Shown one piece after another: positions 17,838-27,328 of a stretch of 64,000 bases of DNA (position 1 is the stretch's first letter; each line of letters opens with the position of its first letter). The position numbers were made by a program, and so were the translations under genes. This stretch comes from Prevotella sp. MGM1 (GTDB taxonomy: Bacteria; Bacteroidota; Bacteroidia; Bacteroidales; Bacteroidaceae), in contig NZ_BEWV01000203.1 in the NCBI RefSeq assembly GCF_002933775.1, forward strand, positions 60,633 to 124,632. The letters run 5' to 3'. Below the pieces are notes generated by a model. The model did no database searches and was not told the DNA's origin. It was given only the letters and a program-made list of their open reading frames with translations.

Positions 17838-19103
17838 TCAAGGTCGGCACAACGAGATACACACCTTGTCTTGAAATGCCTTTCCGTTGTTGCCGTGCAT
17901 CACTCCCTGGTTTATTATCGCGAAACAAAGCATGTGTCCGTTGGCTGCCGTGCAGTATCCCGCTAGCGAACGGATACCTGTCAGTGTTCCTGTCTTTGCG
18001 TGTACGTTGCCGTCGGCAGCGCTGCCTCTCATGCGGTTTCTCAGTGTACCGTCTTCTCCGGCTACGGGCATGGAGTGGTATAGGTGGTTGAATATCTCGG
18101 CGTTCTTGTAGGCATATCGCAGCAGAGCCACTTCAAGCTCGGCCGATACATAGTTGTAGAGTGAGAGTCCGCTGCCGTCGGCAATCTTGTATACGGATGG
18201 CGTCAGGCCGCTTTTTCTTATCACATTGCGTATCGTCGTGCGTGCATGAGTTGCCTTTGCGGGCCTGCTTCCGCAGGCTGCCGCAATCTGGTAGAACATA
18301 GATTCGGCAAAAAGATTATCGCTGTCTTTCATCATACGCATCAGTATCTGGTCGATGGTGTGGAAGCGTGTGCAGACGGCGAAAGCCCCATCGGGCAACT
18401 TACCCTCGGTGTTGAAAGCCTCAACCGTCACTCCGGCTTCTCTAAGTTCCTCGATAAAGCGTTCGGTGAATATGTCTTTTCTCGATATCAGGAGCGGTGA
18501 CAGGGTGGGGTTCTTGTCGTCCCAGCACCATCCTTCACCCAACCTGTCGCTGTCTTTCATGCTTTTATCTGCCACTATGCGGCCCCTGATGGTGTCTACG
18601 CTCATTTGCCTGATGCTCTCGACAAAGGCTTTCATGTCGTCGCTGTTGAACAGCGGGTCGAAACCTCCCACGCAGTATATGTCACCGGTAAGCGTGTTGT
18701 TGTTTATCTTGCCTGTATAGTAGAGTGAAGTGCGAAACTGATAAGATCCGCCGAGCCTGTCGAGAGCAGCCACTGCCGTTACCACCTTCATGGTGGATGC
18801 CGGACGCAACATCTGTTTCTCGTTGTGGCGGTAGATTATGCTGTCGGCCGTGAGGTCGTAGACCATCAGCCCCACTTGTGAGGTCTCGAACATGCTGCCT
18901 TCGAGCAACCTGTCTATCTCTGTCTGTGCACCCGTAGGCCACGGCAGTTCCGGAACAGCCGTGGCGATAGAGTCTGTTTCCGTGCCGTATGCCGCGGCTT
19001 CCGTTTCGTTGTCTCTTTCCCTTTCGTCTGGTTCCGTTTCAGTCTGCGACCAGGCATGTATAGACAGAAAGGAGATGATGATAAAAATATAAAACCTGTT
19101 CAT
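17838..19103 (-). CDS. dacB: D-alanyl-D-alanine carboxypeptidase/endopeptidase, PBP4 (S13) family
   Basis: 421 residues from the ATG at 19103, which opens a clean signal peptide (MNRFYIFIIISFLSIHAWSQ); a further in-frame start at 19124 adds seven residues and lies in the promoter. The three penicillin-binding motifs are present: STMK (RPASTMKVVTA), SDN (MKDSDNLFAE) and KTG (HAKTGTLTG). S13 enzymes trim or cut peptidoglycan peptides in the periplasm. A complete minus-strand promoter precedes it. Confidence 0.92.
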   Translation of the reverse strand: MNRFYIFIIISFLSIHAWSQTETEPDERERDNETEAAAYGTETDSIATAVPELPWPTGAQTEIDRLLEGSMFETSQVGLMVYDLTADSIIYRHNEKQMLRPASTMKVVTAVAALDRLGGSYQFRTSLYYTGKINNNTLTGDIYCVGGFDPLFNSDDMKAFVESIRQMSVDTIRGRIVADKSMKDSDRLGEGWCWDDKNPTLSPLLISRKDIFTERFIEELREAGVTVEAFNTEGKLPDGAFAVCTRFHTIDQILMRMMKDSDNLFAESMFYQIAAACGSRPAKATHARTTIRNVIRKSGLTPSVYKIADGSGLSLYNYVSAELEVALLRYAYKNAEIFNHLYHSMPVAGEDGTLRNRMRGSAADGNVHAKTGTLTGIRSLAGYCTAANGHMLCFAIINQGVMHGNNGKAFQDKVCISLCRP

Positions 19104-19123
19104 TGAACTTACAAATAGACGCA

Positions 19124-19154
19124 CAAAATTACTTTATTTCGCCGAGAATTCCAA
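19124..19154 (-). promoter_or_regulatory. Promoter of dacB
   Basis: Minus strand: TAATTTTG (19124-19131), 20-bp spacer, TTG (19152-19154). The -7 box ends 20 bp before the ATG at 19103, giving a very short leader and arguing against the start at 19124. Confidence 0.7.
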
Positions 19155-19470
19155 GTGTTTACGGTTTGTTTTGCCTGTTTTTGCATAACGATGACCTGAG
19201 TGTGCCGGCATATATGGTGTTCTTCGGTCGCATATTGTGTATAATCCGGATGATGACAGAGACAGTGAGAAAGAAATGAAGGTGTTTTTAAGTGGCCCGC
19301 CATGAGTGCTCCGGCTTTCGTATTGCGGTAATATCTTTGCCGTGTTGTGCCGTCGGAGCTATCGGCAGGTAATGCGGCCGTTGCATGCCGATAATGTATT
19401 TTGCACGGTGTCCGTATTGTGCATGGTACCATGATTAAGTGTCTGTAAAATCAAATTTTCGTCTGCTTGC

Positions 19471-19502
19471 TTGTTCATTGTAAATAAAAATAGTTACTTT
19501 TG
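19471..19502 (+). promoter_or_regulatory. Promoter of nadB
   Basis: TTG at 19471-19473, 21-bp spacer, TACTTTTG at 19495-19502, 24 bp before the nadB start codon. Confidence 0.7.
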
Positions 19503-19526
19503 CATCGTAATTAAAACAACGTTTTT

Positions 19527-21116
19527 ATGGTTTTTAAATACGATTTTCTTGTGATCGGCTCGGGGGTGGCCGGTATGAGTTACGCCCTGAAAGTAGCGAG
19601 AGCGCATAAAGGCAGGGTCTGTGTCATCTGTAAGACATCGCTCGACGAGGCAAACACCTCGTTTGCCCAGGGCGGAGTGGCTTCGGTTACAAACCTTGCG
19701 ACAGACAATTTCGAGAAACATATAGAAGATACGATGATAGCCGGCGACTATATCAGCGACCGGAAGGCTGTAGAGCAGGTTGTGCGCAACGCTCCTGAGC
19801 AGATAAAAGAACTCGTTGAGTGGGGCGTGAACTTCGACCGTCGTGATGACGGAGAGTTCGACCTGCACCGGGAGGGCGGACACTCGGAGTTCCGTATACT
19901 GCACCATGCCGATGACACAGGCGCGGAGATACAGCGCGGACTGATGGCCGCCGTGCGTGCCTGTCCCGATATAGACATAAAGGAAAACCACTTTGCGGTG
20001 GAGATTATCACCCAGCACCACCTCGGAGCGCGCGTCACGCGCCGCACACCGTATATCCACTGCTATGGAGCATACGTGCTCAATCCCGATACCGAGAAGG
20101 TGGACACGTACCTGAGCAAGGTCACCCTGATGTGCACGGGCGGTTGCGGGGCGGTGTATCAGGCCACCACGAACCCCGTCATAGCCACCGGCGACGGAGA
20201 GGCCATGGTGTACAGGGCCAAGGGAACGGTGGCCGACATGGAGTTCGTGCAGTTCCACCCCACGGCACTCTACCACCCGGGCGAGACTCATCCCGCCTTT
20301 CTCATAACCGAGGCCATGCGCGGATATGGCGGAATACTGCGCCTGCCGAACGGTGAGTCGTTCATGGAGAAATACGACGAGCGGCTGTCCCTCGCACCGC
20401 GTGACATTGTGGCGAGAGCCATTGACAAGGAAATGAAAATCCACGGGCTCGACCATGTGTGCCTCGATGTGACGCACAAGAATCCCGAGGAGACCCGCCG
20501 CCACTTTCCCAACATCTACCATAAGTGCAAGACGATGGGCATCGACATCACGCAAGATTATATCCCCGTGCGCCCGGCCGCCCACTACATGTGCGGAGGT
20601 ATCAAAGTAGACCTCAACGGGCAGTCGTCCATCGAACGGCTCTATGCCATCGGTGAGTGTGCCTGCACCGGACTGCATGGCGGAAACCGCCTGGCGAGCA
20701 ACTCTCTGATAGAGGCTGTCGTATATGCCGATGCCGCCGCACGTCACTCGCTGGCTCATGTGGATGAGTATGACTTCAACGACAAGGTACCGGAATGGAA
20801 CGATGAGGGTACGCTCACCAATGAAGAGAAGGTGCTCATCACTCAGAGCGTAAAGGAAGTGACGCAGATTATGAGCAACTATGTGGGAATAGTGCGCAGC
20901 GACTTGCGTCTGCACCGTGCGTGGAACAGGCTCGACATGCTGTATGAGGAGACGGAGAACCTGTTCAAGCGAGTGAAGGCGAGCAGGGATATATGCGAGC
21001 TTCGCAACATGATAAACGTGGCGTATCTCATCACCCGCTGGGCGATAGAGCGCAAGGAGTGCCGCGGACTGCACTACACCACCGACTACCCGCTGCATGC
21101 CTACGACAAGAACTGA
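19527..21116 (+). CDS. nadB: L-aspartate oxidase
   Basis: 529 residues. The FAD-binding GSGVAGMS is at 11-18; further motifs are SFAQGGVASV, LHREGGHSEFRILHHADDTG, TGGCGAVY and the C-terminal RPAAHYMCGGIKVDLNG...GECACTGLHGGNRLASNSL, as in the fumarate reductase/aspartate oxidase family. It oxidises L-aspartate to iminoaspartate, the first step of de novo NAD synthesis. nadA and nadC are not in the window. Single-gene unit with its own promoter and terminator. Confidence 0.95.
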   Translation: MVFKYDFLVIGSGVAGMSYALKVARAHKGRVCVICKTSLDEANTSFAQGGVASVTNLATDNFEKHIEDTMIAGDYISDRKAVEQVVRNAPEQIKELVEWGVNFDRRDDGEFDLHREGGHSEFRILHHADDTGAEIQRGLMAAVRACPDIDIKENHFAVEIITQHHLGARVTRRTPYIHCYGAYVLNPDTEKVDTYLSKVTLMCTGGCGAVYQATTNPVIATGDGEAMVYRAKGTVADMEFVQFHPTALYHPGETHPAFLITEAMRGYGGILRLPNGESFMEKYDERLSLAPRDIVARAIDKEMKIHGLDHVCLDVTHKNPEETRRHFPNIYHKCKTMGIDITQDYIPVRPAAHYMCGGIKVDLNGQSSIERLYAIGECACTGLHGGNRLASNSLIEAVVYADAAARHSLAHVDEYDFNDKVPEWNDEGTLTNEEKVLITQSVKEVTQIMSNYVGIVRSDLRLHRAWNRLDMLYEETENLFKRVKASRDICELRNMINVAYLITRWAIERKECRGLHYTTDYPLHAYDKN

Positions 21117-21148
21117 CCGGCCTGCGGCAGTAACCGGCGACTAAGAAA

Positions 21149-21199
21149 ACGAAAATCCGTGCCACACGACCGAGAGTCATACGTGGCACGGATTTTCGT
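21149..21199. terminator. Bidirectional terminator between nadB and the lipoprotein gene
   Basis: A 17-bp stem (ACGAAAATCCGTGCCAC at 21149-21165 against 21183-21199) with a 17-nt loop; it lies between convergent genes, 32 bp after nadB and 22 bp after the lipoprotein gene on the other strand. Confidence 0.8.
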
Positions 21200-21221
21200 T
21201 GTATATAAATATAGGTGTGTT

Positions 21222-22232
21222 TTATTGTGCGAAAGAGAGCATCAGCGATACACCGACCGGCATGTTGTACATTGCGTCGAACATCACTATATACTGTCTG
21301 GCACAGTTTTCCATGAATTGCGCCGATGCGCCGTCGTTGTCATAACCGCCGTGGAAGTCGAGTACGGATGTTACTTTGTTGCCGTTCAGCGTGAAACCGT
21401 CTCCGTCGTTGTCGCCGTCTTCGCCGTACACGAATTCCCATGCAAGGCGTTCCGTACGGAAAGTGAGCGTCTGGATGAGTTTGCTCACGCGGTTGCCGGC
21501 ATCGCGCGTCACGTTAATTTCGGCCTTTGTGATACCACCGAAATAGTAGACCGACGCGCCCGTGATGTCGCATTGATAGTTGAGGGTGCTTTCGTTCATG
21601 TTGCCGAACACCGGTTTGGCAGGCAGTTTGGCCACGTTGTAATATCCGGGTTCGCTGTTGCTGAGGTTCGGGTCGTATGTAAATCCGATGCGGTCTGTGG
21701 TGAAATAGAAATCCATCAGCTTTTTCATGTCCGACATTTTCTTGCCGATGACATACATTTGGGCAACGATAGTGTTGCCCTTTTTGCTCAAAGCACTTTC
21801 AATGCCCATCGGCCGGTCGGCTCTCGTGCTCCGCATTGTTTTGATCATCTTGCGTGTCTGCTTGTTTGCGGGAGCGTAGTCGGCATCGTCATCATCGCCA
21901 TTTATCATGTAGTCGTACAGTGCGTCGGCAATCTCGCGGCTTCCGCATTCAAATCTTGCGTCGGCCTTTGTGCATACTCCGCCGGCCGCCTCGAACCGGC
22001 AGACCACCGTAACGCCTGTTTCCTGGCCCGCAGACTGTTGCGGGCAGAAGTAGGATGTGCCGTTTTCCGTATCTCCCGACCAGCCTGTTTCTACCGGGTC
22101 GGGACCGTTTCCCGGGCCATATCCGCCGTTGTCTCCTTCGTCATCGTCGCTTGAACAGGCCGTGAACGACATCATTGCGCACAGCATCATCATGCCGGCA
22201 ATCATCATTTTCGTTGATAAAAACTTTTTCAT
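21222..22232 (-). CDS. Putative lipoprotein, function unknown
   Basis: 336 residues from the ATG at 22232. The signal peptide MKKFLSTKMMIAGMMMLCAM ends in MSFTAC, a lipobox, so the mature protein should start at Cys and be membrane anchored. A low-complexity acidic/Gly linker (SSDDDEGDNGG then YGPGNGPDP) follows. The rest is soluble with no recognised domain. It contains acidic GEDGDNDGDGF near the C-terminus that could bind Ca2+, but this is speculative. A longer frame to 22355 lacks signal-peptide character. Confidence 0.7.
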   Translation of the reverse strand: MKKFLSTKMMIAGMMMLCAMMSFTACSSDDDEGDNGGYGPGNGPDPVETGWSGDTENGTSYFCPQQSAGQETGVTVVCRFEAAGGVCTKADARFECGSREIADALYDYMINGDDDDADYAPANKQTRKMIKTMRSTRADRPMGIESALSKKGNTIVAQMYVIGKKMSDMKKLMDFYFTTDRIGFTYDPNLSNSEPGYYNVAKLPAKPVFGNMNESTLNYQCDITGASVYYFGGITKAEINVTRDAGNRVSKLIQTLTFRTERLAWEFVYGEDGDNDGDGFTLNGNKVTSVLDFHGGYDNDGASAQFMENCARQYIVMFDAMYNMPVGVSLMLSFAQ

Positions 22233-22403
22233 AAATGATTTTTTGTTTTTGTAAAGTTGGCAGGTCCTTTGTTTTTGTTTATTGTTTTTATGCGTGTTCC
22301 GAGTCTTGCCGCAAGGCGGACCCGTTGCCCCGGGGGTGACTTGAACATGATGCAAAGGTGATAAAAAAATCGTTACGCCGCATTGTATCGTTCAAAATAT
22401 CGT

Positions 22404-22454
22404 GAAGTGTATCGCGATGATATTTGCGTTTCATCGGTTTTGGCGGTATTTTTG
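22404..22454 (+). promoter_or_regulatory. Promoter of composite unit B with upstream box
   Basis: Box GAAGTGTATCGCGATGA (22404-22420), TTTG (22423-22426), 20-bp spacer, TATTTTTG (22447-22454). It aligns along its length with the promoter at 32051-32101, including a shared GTTTCAT...GGTTTTG spacer. Confidence 0.7.
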
Positions 22455-22487
22455 TTTGTCCCGAAAGCGATATAAAACGATAAAATC

Positions 22488-22562
22488 ATGATAAATATTT
22501 ACAAAAGAACCTATTGCAACAGTCGTGCCAAAGTGCCTTTACATGCTGTCCTGCGGCTATGA
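22488..22562 (+). CDS. Tiny ORF of composite unit B (MINIYK family), hypothetical
   Basis: 24 codons, MINIYKRTYCNSRAKVPLHA and four more residues. The N-terminus is identical for six residues to the tiny ORF at 50483 and close to the one at 11975. It follows a full promoter by 33 bp. Too short for any family call; it may be a peptide, a leader, or a chance frame in a small RNA. Confidence 0.35.
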   Translation: MINIYKRTYCNSRAKVPLHAVLRL

Positions 22563-22676
22563 ACGACTGCAATATTTGATAAATGCCGGTGGGGCGGCAG
22601 CGTGCGGTATTGCCGCTATATAATATGTGGTGGGCCGTGGTAGCCCGACAGGCATCCGGTTTGTCGGTAAACCGCT

Positions 22677-22724
22677 GCGGCGGGGTGCCCGATGTGTATT
22701 CATCGGACACCCCGCCGCTTTTTT
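22677..22724 (+). terminator. Terminator of composite unit B
   Basis: An 18-bp GC-rich stem (GCGGCGGGGTGCCCGATG at 22677-22694 against 22702-22719, one mismatch) followed by TTTTTT. It would end a transcript of roughly 260 nt from the promoter at 22404-22454. Confidence 0.8.
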
Positions 22725-22783
22725 GTTTGTACATAAACGGCCTGAAACGGGGTGCTTGTTGCGCTGCATCCGGCAGCTCGTCA

Positions 22784-22857
22784 CGGTACAACGGGTATCT
22801 TAATGCACGGCATTCGGATGCCGAATGCGGCGCAACGGGTTGCCGAACGTGATGCAA
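22784..22857 (+). repeat. Palindromic repeat tail of composite unit B
   Basis: AACGGGTATC, then the perfect palindrome CATTCGGATGCCGAATG at 22811-22827, then CGCAACGGGTTGCCGAACG. The unit D tail has the matching palindrome CATTCGGATACCGAATG. Confidence 0.7.
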
Positions 22858-23155
22858 TGCCGCTCCGGACGCGCAAACACGGCACGGGCGTCGCTTGTCG
22901 TCCGTGTTTTTATCAAAAAACAAAGTAAAAACCATCGTCCAGCAATCGGTTTCCGCATGACTTTTTATCGCAGTCCGGACAAAGGATGGTTGATATTTTA
23001 TTTACAAAGCATGGACGTTGAAGCGCATTCCGTTCAGTGCCGGCATGCCGCTTTTTGCGCCATTGTCAAATAAAGAGGTGAAGCGTTATCGTTTTTCGTC
23101 ACTTATTTATTATCTTTGCATAGCTATTTACAACAACAATAATAACTACTGAAAA

Positions 23156-24775
23156 ATGAAAAGACTGCTATCCGCCATTATCGTATTCGGAGCGTTGGCC
23201 GTGCCTGCGGCGGCTCAGAAACTGAAACCGGTTGAAGACGTAAACAAAGTGATAGACAACACCCCCGACAGCATCAACAAGGCTCTCATGGCCCGTCCCG
23301 CTCCGGGCACGACCCGGAAGGGCGGCAATCCGGTGCTATTTCTCATCGGCAACTCGACGATGCGCAACGGCACGCTGGGCAACGGCAACAACGGACAGTG
23401 GGGCTGGGGATATTTCGCCCACAGGTTTTTCGATGCCGGCAAGATAAGCGTCGAGAACCAGGCTCTCGGCGGAATGAGCACACGCACGTACTACAACAAG
23501 CTGTGGCCGGCGGTGCGCGAGGCCCTCAAACCCGGCGACTGGGTGATAATATCTATCGGGCACAACGACAACGGACCGTTCGACGAGGGCCGTGCGCGCG
23601 CCGTGATAAAGGGCACGGGACACGACTCGCTCGAAGTGACGATAAAGGAGACGGGCGAGAAAGAGACCGTCTACACATACGGCGGATACATGCGCAAGTA
23701 TATAGCCGACTGCCGTGCCGCCGGGGCGCATCCTATACTGATGTCGCTAACGCCCCGCAACGCGTACGGCGAGGACGGGAAGATAGTGCGCAAGCCCCAC
23801 GGGGCATGGCTCGAAGAAATCAGCCGCGAGCAGGGCGTGCCCTACGTAGACCTCAACGAAATATCGGGCGCAAAGCTCGACCGCTACGGCAAGTGGAAAG
23901 AGAGCTACCACTTCTATAAGGACAACATACACACGAGCCGCTTCGGGGCGGAGATGAACGCCCGTTCGGCCGCCGAGGGAATAGCCGCAAGCGCCGACCC
24001 GGCATTGGCGCCGCTGCAAGCGATGATGATAAACGTGGTTCCGGATACTGTGGCCGTGAGGCGTGAGAAAGGCAAGCCGGTGGTGTTCATCACCGGAGAT
24101 TCTACAGTGAAAAACGAAGACAAGGACGAGAACGGCATGTGGGGCTGGGGATCGCAAGCCTATACAATCTTCGATGATAGGAAGATCACATGTGTTAATT
24201 GCGCCCATGCTGGCCGCTCTACCCGTACATATCTCAACGAGGGACGATGGGATCGTGTGTACAACAGTCTGCAACCGGGTGATTTTGTGCTAATACAGTT
24301 CGGACATAATGACATAGGACCAATCAACAAAGACCGTGCGCGCGGCACGATACCAGGTACGTCTGACTCAACCCGTGTATACAAGATGGAGAAAGGCGGA
24401 AACTATGAACTTGTGTATACGTTCGGCTGGTATCTTAAAAAGTTCATACAGGATGTTCGCGAGAAGGGCGCCACTCCGATACTTGTATCCCTAACACCTC
24501 GAAACGAGTGGCCGAAAGGCAGGATTGAGCGTCGCAACGACAGCTATGGAAAGTGGTATCGTGAGGTTGTCGATGCGACCGGCGTCGAATTTGTGGATAT
24601 GCACAACATTACCGCCGACTATCTCGACAAGAAGTGCGGAAGCAAAGAAAAGGCGATGAAATACTACAACCGGGACCACACTCACACCTCACTTCTCGGT
24701 GCCAGGACCAATGCTAAGAGTATGGCGAAAGGCTTGAAGGCCAACAGGAGCAAGCTGGCGGGGTATTTGAAGTGA
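23156..24775 (+). CDS. Tandem SGNH/GDSL esterase (rhamnogalacturonan acetylesterase-like)
   Basis: 539 residues with a signal peptide (1-20) and two homologous SGNH domains, about 55-285 and 305-535. Each has the four blocks: GNSTMRN (Ser67) and GDSTVKN (Ser316); GGMSTRTY and AGRSTRTY; GHND in both; and DNIHTS and DHTHTS with the catalytic Asp and His. Family members remove acetyl groups from rhamnogalacturonan or other pectins. Domain 1 has Asn instead of Asp before the nucleophile. Base composition drops from very GC-rich in the first domain to moderate in the second, as if the halves have different histories. A -7 box TATCTTTG lies at 23111-23118. Confidence 0.88.
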   Translation: MKRLLSAIIVFGALAVPAAAQKLKPVEDVNKVIDNTPDSINKALMARPAPGTTRKGGNPVLFLIGNSTMRNGTLGNGNNGQWGWGYFAHRFFDAGKISVENQALGGMSTRTYYNKLWPAVREALKPGDWVIISIGHNDNGPFDEGRARAVIKGTGHDSLEVTIKETGEKETVYTYGGYMRKYIADCRAAGAHPILMSLTPRNAYGEDGKIVRKPHGAWLEEISREQGVPYVDLNEISGAKLDRYGKWKESYHFYKDNIHTSRFGAEMNARSAAEGIAASADPALAPLQAMMINVVPDTVAVRREKGKPVVFITGDSTVKNEDKDENGMWGWGSQAYTIFDDRKITCVNCAHAGRSTRTYLNEGRWDRVYNSLQPGDFVLIQFGHNDIGPINKDRARGTIPGTSDSTRVYKMEKGGNYELVYTFGWYLKKFIQDVREKGATPILVSLTPRNEWPKGRIERRNDSYGKWYREVVDATGVEFVDMHNITADYLDKKCGSKEKAMKYYNRDHTHTSLLGARTNAKSMAKGLKANRSKLAGYLK

Positions 24776-24780
24776 GATTT

Positions 24781-24840
24781 GTCTTTAACTCCAGCAGACG
24801 CAGTCCGCGATAATTCCCTTAACTCCTCTAACTCCTTGAA
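24781..24840 (+). repeat. TTAACTCC-type tract in the dnaG leader
   Basis: GTCTTTAACTCC at 24781-24792 and TTCCCTTAACTCCTCTAACT plus CCTTGAA at 24814-24840 resemble the right arm of the four-helix-bundle cassette (14666-14718). Both tracts are followed by AAAGAATAAAA and then an ATG. No four-helix-bundle gene is present here. Confidence 0.5.
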
Positions 24841-24852
24841 AGAATAAAAAAA

Positions 24853-26829
24853 ATGATCGACCGCCCTACCGTAGAACGAATACTTGATGCCGCAGAGATT
24901 GTAGACGTCGTCTCAGACTTTGTCACCTTGCGCAAGCGTGGGGTAAACTATGTTGGTCTGTGCCCGTTTCATGACGACAAAACGCCATCGTTCTATGTAT
25001 CGCCAGCCAAGGGGCTGTGCAAGTGTTTCTCATGTGGCAAGGGAGGAACACCCGTTCACTTTATCATGGAGCATGAGCAACTGTCTTATCCGGAGGCATT
25101 GAGGTGGCTTGCTAAGAAATACAGCATAGAGATAAAAGAGCGGGAACTGACCGACGATGAACGGCGCGAGGCCAACGAACGTGAGAGTATGTTCATAGTC
25201 AATGAATGGGCGAAAGACTATTTCATGGACATAATGCACAACAACGAAGACGGACAGGCCATCGGAAAGCAGTATTTCCGCAGTCGTGGAATACGAGACG
25301 ACATCATGAGGAAGTTCCAGCTCGGCTATGCTCCTATGCGGCGCGATGCCATGTCGAAAGCGGCCATAGCCAAAGGATACAAGGAGGAGTTTCTCGTAAA
25401 GACCGGACTGTGCTATAAAAAGGAGAGCGGAGAGCTGGTAGACCGATATTCGGGAAGGGTGATTTTCCCATGGTTCAATATCAGCGGAAAGGTAAACGCT
25501 TTCGGAGGACGGCTTCTCGATTCGCGAACCAAGGGCGTGCAGCAAAAGTATGTCAATTCGCCCGAGTCGGAGATATACCATAAGGATCACGAGCTTTACG
25601 GACTATATCAGGCCAAACGCGCGATAGTGAAAGAGGATTGTGTGTATATGGTGGAAGGATATACCGATGTGATAGCAATGCACCAGTGCGGCATTGAGAA
25701 TGTGGTGGCCAACTCTGGAACGGCTCTCAGTGTGTATCAGATACGCATGTTGCACCGCTTTACTGCAAACGTAGTGCTGTTGTACGACGGTGATGATGCA
25801 GGCATTCATGCCGCCATGAGGGGAACAGACATGCTGCTTGCCGAGGGTATGAACATCAAGGTACTGCTTCTGCCCGACGGAGACGACCCCGACAGTTTCT
25901 CAAGGAAGCATAGCGCGGATGAGTTTGTGGCATATATAGACGGTCATCAGACCGATTTCATACAGTTCAAGACAGACCTTCTGCTTAAAGGTGTGACTGA
26001 TCCGGTGAAGCGTTCGGAGGCGATAGGCAGCATAGTGCGCAGCGTCTCGGTCATTCCGAACCAGATAACACGCGATACTTATATCCACGAGTGCTCGCAT
26101 AGGCTCGGCATGAGCGAGCGGACGCTTATCAACACTATGAACAGTTTTATCCGCGGTGACGTGGAAAACAAGGCCAAGGAGGCTGAGCGCGAGCAGAGAA
26201 GGCAACAGCAGGGCGATGAGGCAGACGGTCAACATGCTGTGGCCGTGTCCTCGCCGCAGCCCCGGATAGGGCTGCACACCGTGGCCGAACAGGCAAGTGA
26301 GGTGGAGCGTATGCTGATACAGAGCGTCATCAAGCATGGCGAGGAGATAATATTCGACGGGCTTGAAACGGAAGACGGACAGGCCGTGAGCCTCTCTGTG
26401 GCACAATATATTGACTACGACATGGCACAGGACGGTCTTGTGTTCGGCAACGAGCTTTACAACCGCATATTGGCTGAGGCCGTTGAGCACAACAATGACG
26501 AGGGCTTCCGCGCCGAGACATATTTCATGCATCATCCAGATGTGGAGATAAGCAGGCTTGCCGGACAGCTCGTCATAAACCGGTACCAGCTCAGCCGCAG
26601 TCTCGAAATGAAGCATAAGCCCGAGACATTGCGGCAGCGTGTGGTTCATCTGATACTCGATTTCCGGATGGACATAGTCAAACGGCGCCTTGCCGACATT
26701 CAACAGCAATTGCGGCAGGCGGGCAGCGACATGGACCGTATAATGCAATTGATGCAGGAACACAAGGACACGCAGATGTTGCGGGATGCCCTTGCCCGAC
26801 AGCTCGGTAGCGACATAATGGTGAATTGA
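24853..26829 (+). CDS. dnaG: DNA primase
   Basis: 658 residues. The N-terminal zinc ribbon has Cys37, His40, Cys58 and Cys61 (CPFH...CFSC). The Toprim core shows VEGYTDVIAMH with its Glu and LLYDGDDAG with the DxD pair. The C-terminal region after about 430 is a Gln-rich linker and a helicase-binding-like helical domain. It makes RNA primers for replication with DnaB. No rpsU or rpoD neighbour as in Proteobacteria. The leader carries a repeat tract listed separately. Confidence 0.96.
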   Translation: MIDRPTVERILDAAEIVDVVSDFVTLRKRGVNYVGLCPFHDDKTPSFYVSPAKGLCKCFSCGKGGTPVHFIMEHEQLSYPEALRWLAKKYSIEIKERELTDDERREANERESMFIVNEWAKDYFMDIMHNNEDGQAIGKQYFRSRGIRDDIMRKFQLGYAPMRRDAMSKAAIAKGYKEEFLVKTGLCYKKESGELVDRYSGRVIFPWFNISGKVNAFGGRLLDSRTKGVQQKYVNSPESEIYHKDHELYGLYQAKRAIVKEDCVYMVEGYTDVIAMHQCGIENVVANSGTALSVYQIRMLHRFTANVVLLYDGDDAGIHAAMRGTDMLLAEGMNIKVLLLPDGDDPDSFSRKHSADEFVAYIDGHQTDFIQFKTDLLLKGVTDPVKRSEAIGSIVRSVSVIPNQITRDTYIHECSHRLGMSERTLINTMNSFIRGDVENKAKEAEREQRRQQQGDEADGQHAVAVSSPQPRIGLHTVAEQASEVERMLIQSVIKHGEEIIFDGLETEDGQAVSLSVAQYIDYDMAQDGLVFGNELYNRILAEAVEHNNDEGFRAETYFMHHPDVEISRLAGQLVINRYQLSRSLEMKHKPETLRQRVVHLILDFRMDIVKRRLADIQQQLRQAGSDMDRIMQLMQEHKDTQMLRDALARQLGSDIMVN

Positions 26830-26942
26830 TACCTTACAGTGGCGCGTGTTAATAGTAAACGGTATTGCCAGGGAGATGATTGAAGTTGGAAAATAAGGAT
26901 AATGACCGCAAGGCGTGGTTAATTATAAAATCAAAAAACAGT

Positions 26943-27275
26943 ATGTATTATATTCAAAAGACAATAGAAATATCGGCTTGTCACAGTCTTACGCTTGACT
27001 ATGAGAGCAAATGTACGCACAGGCATGGACATAATTGGGTTATAACGGTATTCTGCAAGTCGAGGGAACTGAATGCAAACGGCATGGTATGTGACTTCAC
27101 TGAGGTGAAAAACAAGATTAAAGGGTATCTCGATCATGGTGATTTGAATGAACTGTTGCCTTTCAATCCCACTGCGGAGAACATAGCAAAGTGGTGTACC
27201 GAGCAGATACCGCAATGCTATAAGGTCTCGGTTCAGGAGAGTGAGGGCAACATTGCGACTTACGAGGAAGACTGA
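26943..27275 (+). CDS. queD: 6-carboxy-tetrahydropterin synthase
   Basis: 110 residues from the ATG at 26943; an alternative TTG start at 26880 would add 21 poorly conserved residues. Zinc ligands His14, His28 and His30 and catalytic Cys24 are visible (SACHSL and CTHRHGHNW). It converts dihydroneopterin triphosphate to 6-carboxy-tetrahydropterin, the second step toward queuosine. queE follows by 53 bp, so the two form a preQ0 pathway pair. Confidence 0.92.
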   Translation: MYYIQKTIEISACHSLTLDYESKCTHRHGHNWVITVFCKSRELNANGMVCDFTEVKNKIKGYLDHGDLNELLPFNPTAENIAKWCTEQIPQCYKVSVQESEGNIATYEED

Positions 27276-27328
27276 CGGTATGCCGAAATCGGCAGGATAA
27301 GGTTTAAGAAAAAAGAAAGAAATAGCGT

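Larger units (their letters stand above)
19104..19526. other. Divergent intergenic region dacB / nadB
   Basis: About 420 bp between divergent genes. Each end carries a full Bacteroidetes promoter. A further -7-like TATCTTTG sits at 19332-19339 (plus) with no gene directly after it. No repeat or ORF of note. Confidence 0.5.

Noticed and set aside
19494..21098. Long minus-strand open frame across nadB
   Set aside because: It is the antisense of a clear nadB gene and has no family features; long antisense frames are common in GC-rich coding DNA here (also at 15163-16590, 13150-14280 and 45806-47593).
26830..26942. preQ1 riboswitch before queD
   Set aside because: The leader lacks the short C-rich/A-rich preQ1 pseudoknot pattern, and the pathway genes here are early steps that need not carry one.
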